From JACVRW01 sp963814095 (GTDB lineage: Bacteria > Actinomycetota > Thermoleophilia > Solirubrobacterales > Thermoleophilaceae): a stretch of 64,000 nucleotides of DNA. The notes under the pieces are model-generated. The model searched no databases, had not been told where the DNA came from, and worked only from the letters and a program-made list of their open reading frames with translations. Shown here piece after piece: positions 59,466-64,000 of this stretch (position 1 is its first letter; the number at the start of each line of letters is the position of its first letter). Made by a program: the position numbers and the translations under genes. Location of the stretch: contig CAWFBT010000024.1 of assembly GCA_963814095.1 (NCBI GenBank), positions 62,001 to 126,000 of the forward strand, written 5' to 3'.

Positions 59466-59984
59466 CTAGCCGGGTTGGCGGTCGGCCAGCTCCTCCCAGA
59501 ACTCGATCCAGATGCGCGCCTGGCGCATTCCGAGCTCGAGCGCGAGGCGTGGGCCCTCGGGCACGTCCTCGGGCAGGCCGGCGCGGATCCCTTCGTACTC
59601 GGCGAGCTCGGCGCGGTGGGCCTCGAGCTGCACGTCGGCGAGCGCGGCCGCGTCGGCTCCGAAGAACAGCTTCAGGAGGCCGAGGTCGCGCACCTCGGAG
59701 AGCTGAGCGGTGGGCTCGCCGCGCCACTCGGCGAGCGCCTCGCGGCCCTGGTCGGTGAGCGCATACTGCTTGCGCCGGCGCCCGCCCTCCTCGCGCCGCT
59801 CGCTCACATATCCCGCTCGCGCGAGCCGCTCGGGCTCGGTGTACAGCTGCGCGTGCTGGAGCGACCAGAAGAAGCCGACCGAGTTCGCCACGAGCTGCTT
59901 GAGGCGGTAGGGGGTGGCCTCGCCTGTCCAGCTGAGCAGGCCGAGCACGATGTACGAGGCCGGGGTGAGCCGGATCTCTTGCAT
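59466..59984 (-). CDS. PadR-family transcriptional regulator
   Basis: 172 residues. SYIVLGLLSWTGEATPYRLK, wing QLYTEPERLARAGYVSERRE, EGGRRRKQYALTDQGREALA, then a long C-terminal alpha-helix dimerisation region. PadR represses stress or detoxification genes. Divergent from carotenoid oxygenase with a 30-bp gap that contains TAGT-CCAA-ACTA, a plausible operator. Confidence 0.92.
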   Translation of the reverse strand: MQEIRLTPASYIVLGLLSWTGEATPYRLKQLVANSVGFFWSLQHAQLYTEPERLARAGYVSERREEGGRRRKQYALTDQGREALAEWRGEPTAQLSEVRDLGLLKLFFGADAAALADVQLEAHRAELAEYEGIRAGLPEDVPEGPRLALELGMRQARIWIEFWEELADRQPG

Positions 59985-60014
59985 TAGTCCAAACTAGACG
60001 GTACAGTGCGGATC

Positions 60015-61442
60015 ATGGCAACCGCACTCTCGCAGACCCAGGCGACGGACCACCGGCTCGGCTTCCAGAGCCTCGACGAGGAGGTCGCCGTCGACCGCCT
60101 GCCCGTGAGCGGAGAGCTGCCCTCGTGGCTGACCGGTGCGCTCGTGCGCGTCACGCCCGCGCTCTTCGAGATCGGCGACCGGCGCGTGTCGCACTGGTTC
60201 GACGGCGTCGCGATGCTGAACCGCTTCGGCTTCGCGGACGGCACGGTGTCGTACAAGAGCCGCTTCCTCGACAGCCGCTCCTATCGCGACGCGAGGGAGG
60301 GGGAGATCCGGCGCGGCGGCTTTGCCACCGATCCCTGCCGGTCGCTCTTCAAGCGCGTGCAGGCGATCTTCTCGCCGGACTTCACGGACAACCCGAACGT
60401 GAACCTCGCGCGCGTGGGGGAGCGCTACATCGCGATGACGGAGACGCCGCTGCCGGTCGAGTTCGACCCCGACACGCTCGACACGATCGGTCACTTCGAT
60501 TTCGCGGACTCGGTGAAGAGCCACGTCACGACCGCGCATCCGCATCACGACCGCGAGCGGGACGAGTTCGTCAACTACGTCGCCCACTTCTCGAGGACGA
60601 GCGAGTACGTGCTCTACGGCCTCCCCGCCGGCTCGACGACGCGGCGCGTGATCGCCCGCATGCCGGTGCGCGAGCCCGCCTACATGCACGCCTTCGGCAT
60701 GAGCGGGCGCCACCTGATCCTGGCGGAGTACCCGCTGCGCGTGAACCCGCTCAAGATGGCGTTCTCAGGCAAGGCCTTCATCGAGAACTACGTCTGGCAG
60801 CCGGAGCTCGGGACGAAGCTGCAGGTCTTCGACCGCGCGACCGGCGCGCACCGAGGCACCTACGAGACGGACGCCTTCTTCAGCTTCCACCACGTGAACG
60901 CATTCGAGAACGAGAGCGGCGAGCTGGTCCTGGACCTCGTCGCGTACGACGACCCGTCGGTGATCGACGCGCTCTACCTCGGCGAGGACGGGCCGCGCGG
61001 CCCGCTCGGCCACACGGAGCTGCGCCGCTACACGATCGACCTCGACGGTGACTCGGTCAGCTGGGAGGCGCTGCCAGGCGGGCGCGACGTCGAGCTGCCG
61101 CGGATCGACTACGCGCGCCGCAACACGCACGACTACGAGTTCGCCTACTTCGCGGGCTGGGGTGGCCGCGAGTGGATCGACCGGCTCGTCAAGCTGAACG
61201 TGCGCGACGGCACGCGCAACGAGTGGAGCGCGCCCGGCTGCTACCCAGGCGAGCCGGTCTTCGTGCGCGAGCCGGGGAACGACGCCGAGGACGGCGGCGT
61301 GATCCTGTCGGTCGTGCTCGACGCGGCGGCACGCCGCTCCTTTTTGCTCGTGCTCGACGCAGGCTCCTTCGAGGAGCTGGCGCGCGCCGAGGCGCCCCAC
61401 CACATCCCGTTCGGCTTCCACGGTGACTACCTGAGGTCGTGA
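60015..61442 (+). CDS. Carotenoid oxygenase (CCD/RPE65 family)
   Basis: 475 residues from ATG 60015; GTG 60006 is possible. GFQSLDEEVAVDRLPVSGEL, HWFDGVAMLNRF, SHVTTAHPHHDRER, YMHAFGMSGRHLILAEYPLR, FSFHHVNAFENESGELVLDL and HHIPFGFHGDY provide the iron-binding His set. Cleaves carotenoids or apocarotenoids, sometimes lignin-derived stilbenes. Controlled by the divergent PadR; overlaps the next gene. Confidence 0.92.
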   Translation: MATALSQTQATDHRLGFQSLDEEVAVDRLPVSGELPSWLTGALVRVTPALFEIGDRRVSHWFDGVAMLNRFGFADGTVSYKSRFLDSRSYRDAREGEIRRGGFATDPCRSLFKRVQAIFSPDFTDNPNVNLARVGERYIAMTETPLPVEFDPDTLDTIGHFDFADSVKSHVTTAHPHHDRERDEFVNYVAHFSRTSEYVLYGLPAGSTTRRVIARMPVREPAYMHAFGMSGRHLILAEYPLRVNPLKMAFSGKAFIENYVWQPELGTKLQVFDRATGAHRGTYETDAFFSFHHVNAFENESGELVLDLVAYDDPSVIDALYLGEDGPRGPLGHTELRRYTIDLDGDSVSWEALPGGRDVELPRIDYARRNTHDYEFAYFAGWGGREWIDRLVKLNVRDGTRNEWSAPGCYPGEPVFVREPGNDAEDGGVILSVVLDAAARRSFLLVLDAGSFEELARAEAPHHIPFGFHGDYLRS

Positions 61443-61804
61443 TGCGCGCCGCGGACGCCGACAGAGAGCGGACCGCCGAGCGCCTGCGCCACGCCGCGGG
61501 CGAGGGACGGCTGCGCCCCGACGAGCTCGAGGAGCGGCTCGAGCGCGCGCTTGGCGCCTCGACGCTCGCCCAGCTCGACCGCGTCGTCGCGGATCTGCCG
61601 GCGCCGCCGCCCGCGCCGCCGCGCCCGGAGCTGCCGGTGACCTACCTCGCCGTCTCGGCGCTGCTCGTCGCCATCTGGGCGCTCACGGGCGCCGGCTACT
61701 TCTGGCCGATCTGGCCGATTCTCGGCTGGGGCGTTTGGGAAGGGCCGCGGCTCGCCCGGGTAGGCTTACGCGCATGCCATCCGAGCGCTTCGTCGACGAG
61801 CTGA
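61442..61804 (+). CDS. DUF1707 (SHOCT-like) protein with two TM helices
   Basis: 120 residues. DRERTAERLRHAAGEGRLRP followed by DELEERLERALGASTLAQLD is the DUF1707 domain; then a Pro-rich linker and helices TYLAVSALLVAIWALTGAGY and FWPIWPILGWGVWEGPRLAR. Such proteins are small membrane-associated modules of unknown role in actinobacteria. The C-terminus overlaps the ferritin gene start by 31 bp and may be slightly extended. Confidence 0.8.
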   Translation: MRAADADRERTAERLRHAAGEGRLRPDELEERLERALGASTLAQLDRVVADLPAPPPAPPRPELPVTYLAVSALLVAIWALTGAGYFWPIWPILGWGVWEGPRLARVGLRACHPSASSTS

Positions 61805-62271
61805 ACGCGCAGATCGGCCGCGAGCTTCAGGCGGCTCACCAGTACACCGCCGTGGCCGCGTACTACGACCGCGAGACCTTCCCGCGCCTGGCCAAGTTCT
61901 TCTATGACCAGGCCGAGGAGGAGCGCGGGCACGCCATGAAGATGGTGGGCTACCTGCGCGACACGAACTCGCCGATGCGGCTCGGCGAGATCAAGGCGCC
62001 GCGCACCGACTTCGCGGACCACGTCGAGCCGCTCACGCTCGCGCTCGAGCACGAGAAGAAGGTCACCGTCTCGATCGGCAAGCTGTTCGAGATCGCGCGC
62101 GAGACCGACGACTACGCGAGCGAGAGCTTCATGCAGTGGTTCGTCGACGAGCAGGTCGAGGAGGAGGCCACCATGGACTCGCTCCTGCAGGTGGCGGAGC
62201 GCGTGCGCGAGTACCCGATGATGCTCGAGGAGTTCCTCGCCCGCGACGGGGACGATCTCGGCGGCGACTGA
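61774..62271 (+). CDS. Ferritin-like protein (bacterioferritin/non-heme ferritin)
   Basis: 165 residues from ATG 61774. Four-helix bundle with di-iron residues: ELNAQIGRELQAAHQYTAVA, FYDQAEEERGHAMKMVGYLR and the C-terminal WFVDEQVEEEATMDSLLQVA. Stores iron and protects against oxidative stress. Its TGA sits inside CTGA with the TrmO start. Shorter than classical ferritins but intact. Confidence 0.92.
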   Translation: MPSERFVDELNAQIGRELQAAHQYTAVAAYYDRETFPRLAKFFYDQAEEERGHAMKMVGYLRDTNSPMRLGEIKAPRTDFADHVEPLTLALEHEKKVTVSIGKLFEIARETDDYASESFMQWFVDEQVEEEATMDSLLQVAERVREYPMMLEEFLARDGDDLGGD

Positions 62272-62684
62272 CGGCTGAGTTCGAGCTCAACCCGATAGGC
62301 CGCGTCGAGTCGCCGCTGACCGAGCTCGGGGCGGCGCCGAATCAGGGCGACGAGGGCGCGCCGGACGCCTGGCTCGTGTTCGAGCCCGGCGTGCTCGACG
62401 GCCTCGACGGCATCCGGGCGGGCGACGAGCTGATCGTGCTCACCTGGCTCGACCGCGCCAGCCGCAACGTGCTGCGAGTGCATCCGCGCGGTGATCCCTC
62501 CCGGCCCGAGCAGGGTGTGTTCAGCACGCGCTCACCGGCGCGCCCGAACCCGATCGGGCTGCATCGCGTCGGGGTCCTGGCGGTCGAGGGCGCGCGGCTG
62601 CGCGTCTCGAACCTGGAGGCGCTCGACGGCACGCCGGTGGTGGATCTGAAGCCGGTGCTCAGCCGCGATGTCAGCGAGCGCTGA
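62268..62684 (+). CDS. trmO: tRNA (m6t6A37) methyltransferase-like protein (TrmO/TsaA family)
   Basis: 138 residues from CTG 62268, the only possible start near the conserved N-terminus (ELNPIGRVESPL follows six residues later); CTGA overlaps the ferritin stop. APNQGDEGAPDAWLVF, LDGIRAGDELIVLTWLDRAS, VFSTRSPARPNPIGLHRVGV and VSNLEALDGTPVVDLKPVL are family blocks of the TsaA/TrmO fold, which methylates threonylcarbamoyladenosine in tRNA. Shorter than E. coli TrmO; lacks the C-terminal domain. Confidence 0.88.
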   Translation: MTAEFELNPIGRVESPLTELGAAPNQGDEGAPDAWLVFEPGVLDGLDGIRAGDELIVLTWLDRASRNVLRVHPRGDPSRPEQGVFSTRSPARPNPIGLHRVGVLAVEGARLRVSNLEALDGTPVVDLKPVLSRDVSER

Positions 62685-62934
62685 CGAGCTCCAGCTCGAG
62701 ACGCCCGGCGCGATCGCCCTCGGTGCGCTCGATCCAGGACTTCCTGAGCAGCGGCTCGTACTTGTGGAGGCTCGCCGGAAGCCCGCTCAGGTGCGCCGGC
62801 AGCGGCGGCCCGGGCTCGATCCCGAGAGCGCGCAGCAGGCGGTCGTCGTCGATCCGCCGCGCAGGACAGTGGCGACAACGGGGATCGGATCGACAGCACT
62901 TGACCGGCACGGCAGGCGCAGCGTAGCACGCCAT
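62671..62934 (-). CDS. Small Cys-rich protein of unknown function
   Basis: 87 residues from ATG 62934. CCRSDPRCRHCPARRID includes closely spaced Cys (CC...C..C) that could bind zinc or an iron-sulfur centre, followed by LLRALGIEPGPPLPAHLSGL and a Leu/Arg-rich end. Similar proteins occur as hypotheticals in other actinobacteria. Overlaps the TrmO gene end by 14 bp on the opposite strand. Confidence 0.72.
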   Translation of the reverse strand: MACYAAPAVPVKCCRSDPRCRHCPARRIDDDRLLRALGIEPGPPLPAHLSGLPASLHKYEPLLRKSWIERTEGDRAGRLELELVSAR

Positions 62935-62976
62935 TAGGGCTCCCTAACACGGGGTGCCGGTTACGCTGGCCCGTCG

Positions 62977-63813
62977 ATGCCCTCGAAGCTCTTCAAGCCC
63001 GGTCTGCTCGACGGGCAGGTCGCCGTGGTGAGCGGCGGAGGGTCGGGCCTCGGACGTGCCGCGGCGCTCGAATTGGCGGCCCTCGGCGCCCAGGTCGTGG
63101 TCTGCGGGCGCCGCAGCGAGCCGCTCGAGGAAACCGCCGCGCGCGCGGAGGGCGGGCGCTGCAGCACGATCCCCTGCGACATCCGTGAGGAGGACCAGGT
63201 GTCCGCGCTCGTGGACGAGGTGCTCGCCCGTCACGGTCGCATCGACCTGCTCCTGAACAACGCCGGCGGCCAGTACCTGACGCCCGCTGAGGAGATCACA
63301 CCAAAGGGGTTTCGCACGGTGATCCGGCTGAACGTCGAGGGCACCTGGCTGATGACCCACACGGTGGCGACGCGGGCGATGATTCCGGAGAGCCGCGGCG
63401 GCAAGATCGTCAACGTCACGCTGTCGCCGCATCACGGCCTCCCCGGGATGGCGCACTCGTCCGCCGCGCGCGCCGCCGTCGAGAATCTCACGCGCGTGCT
63501 CTCGATCGAGTGGGCCCGGTTCGGCATCAGGCTGACCGCGCTCGCCGCGGGCCACTTCGCCACCGAGACGCTGATGACGAAGTACCCGCAGCCCGTTGTC
63601 GAGGGGGTCGCGGGGACCGTCCCGCTGCAGCGGCTCGGGACGGAGGAGGAGTTCGCCTGGCTGGTCGCCTACCTCGCGTCGCCGGCCGGCGACTACTTCT
63701 CGGGTGCGGTGCTGACGCTCGACGGCGCACGCGACAACTGGTTCGGTGCCTGGCCGCCAGGCGGCATGGCCGACACCGGCGGCGAGCCGCTCCGGGAGGA
63801 GCGCAAAGGATGA
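62977..63813 (+). CDS. SDR oxidoreductase of the PECR/trans-2-enoyl-CoA reductase type
   Basis: 278 residues. Rossmann motif VVSGGGSGLGRAAAL, NNAGGQYLTPAEEITPKG, and end LASPAGDYFSGAVLTLDGAR. The usual YxxxK is not present; at its place stands GMAHSSAARAAVENLTR, as in peroxisomal trans-2-enoyl-CoA reductase (VHSGAARAG), a family that reduces fatty enoyl-CoA with different residues. Ends in an ATGA overlap with the next gene. Confidence 0.88.
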   Translation: MPSKLFKPGLLDGQVAVVSGGGSGLGRAAALELAALGAQVVVCGRRSEPLEETAARAEGGRCSTIPCDIREEDQVSALVDEVLARHGRIDLLLNNAGGQYLTPAEEITPKGFRTVIRLNVEGTWLMTHTVATRAMIPESRGGKIVNVTLSPHHGLPGMAHSSAARAAVENLTRVLSIEWARFGIRLTALAAGHFATETLMTKYPQPVVEGVAGTVPLQRLGTEEEFAWLVAYLASPAGDYFSGAVLTLDGARDNWFGAWPPGGMADTGGEPLREERKG

Positions 63814-64000
63814 GCGAGGTGCCGTCACTCGAGACGGAGCGACTCGTCATGCGCGGCTTTCGCGACGACGATCAGGAGCAGTGGGCCGCCATCCGCGCCG
63901 ACGACGAGGTGATGCGCTCGCTCGGTCGCGAGGGCGGTATCCCGTTCGACGACGCGTGGCGCGAGCTGGCGATGCTCGCGGGCCACTGGGCGCTCAAGGG
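63810..64000 (+). CDS. GNAT-family acetyltransferase, N-terminal part
   Basis: 63 residues before the window ends. SLETERLVMRGFRDDDQEQW then AAIRADDEVMRSLG and FDDAWRELAMLAGHWALKG match the start of RimJ/RimL-type GNAT acetyltransferases. Coupled (ATGA) to the SDR gene. Confidence 0.87.
   Translation, partial: MSEVPSLETERLVMRGFRDDDQEQWAAIRADDEVMRSLGREGGIPFDDAWRELAMLAGHWALK

Overview
High-GC DNA (NNC/NNG codon bias, many GTG starts, dense 4-base ATGA/GTGA gene overlaps) that reads as an actinobacterial chromosome, most likely a Thermoleophilia/Solirubrobacterales-type soil organism. That placement rests on the actinobacterial gas-vesicle gene set, fused ECF sigma factors, Fe-ADH, PQQ-type lipoprotein dehydrogenase and small secreted Cys proteins; it is inference, not a database result.

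Layout. 1-5.3 kb: tyrosine phosphatase (cut by the window edge), a DUF3303 protein, a small RHH-like protein, an ECF sigma factor fused to its own zinc-finger anti-sigma-like domain, a membrane segment and a PPGQ-repeat tail, then a sigma / small membrane protein / MscS-channel operon and a second channel-like protein. 5.4-12.9 kb: one co-directional gas-vesicle locus. The core gvpA-F-G-O-J-L-S-F/L-K is embedded among unusual accessory genes: a CsbD-like protein, an SRPBCC protein with long low-complexity arms, a very acidic repeat protein, and two paralogous 67-83 aa proteins that bracket the core. An unlisted 37-residue cationic peptide gene with a strong ribosome-binding site lies tail-to-tail with its end. 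13.5-21.6 kb: an island of small secreted, membrane and DNA-binding genes, ending next to tRNA-Pro(CGG). It contains a recombinase-like remnant, a duplicated two-gene secreted-protein module, three related structured 5' leaders, a TetR gene bracketed by inverted copies of a probable operator, and a remarkable density of single-base, often compensated, frameshifts.

22-64 kb is ordinary, well-preserved metabolic chromosome: PQQ-type sugar dehydrogenase lipoprotein; a complete trans-4-hydroxyproline catabolic set (DapA-family deaminase, 4-Hyp epimerase, FAD dehydrogenase, aldehyde dehydrogenase) followed by a keto-pentenoate-hydratase-like enzyme and a Zn alcohol dehydrogenase; LysR/LysE pair; SCP2 and Fe-ADH genes; RTX-repeat protein; Nudix; rubredoxin; bioA; a large secreted hydrolase; membrane-fused spermidine-synthase-like protein; acyl-CoA synthetase; a SnoaL/MarR pair divergent from a Tat amidohydrolase; MacB-type ABC transporter; bioD-bioF-bioB; VOC protein; enoyl-CoA hydratase; a 70-residue stand-alone biotinyl carrier; acyltransferase; transglycosylase; MBL hydrolase; PadR regulator; carotenoid oxygenase; DUF1707 protein; ferritin-like protein; TrmO; PECR-like SDR; a GNAT gene cut by the window edge.

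Two cross-cutting observations. First, three genes (25532, 41883, 62268) appear to start at CTG inside a CTGA overlap with the upstream stop, so the organism may use all four NTGA couplings. Second, isolated frameshifts also occur outside the island (ABC permease near 50.16 kb, enoyl-CoA hydratase end near 55.3 kb, probably bioA end near 36.95 kb), so residual sequence errors must be kept in mind when reading the island as decayed.
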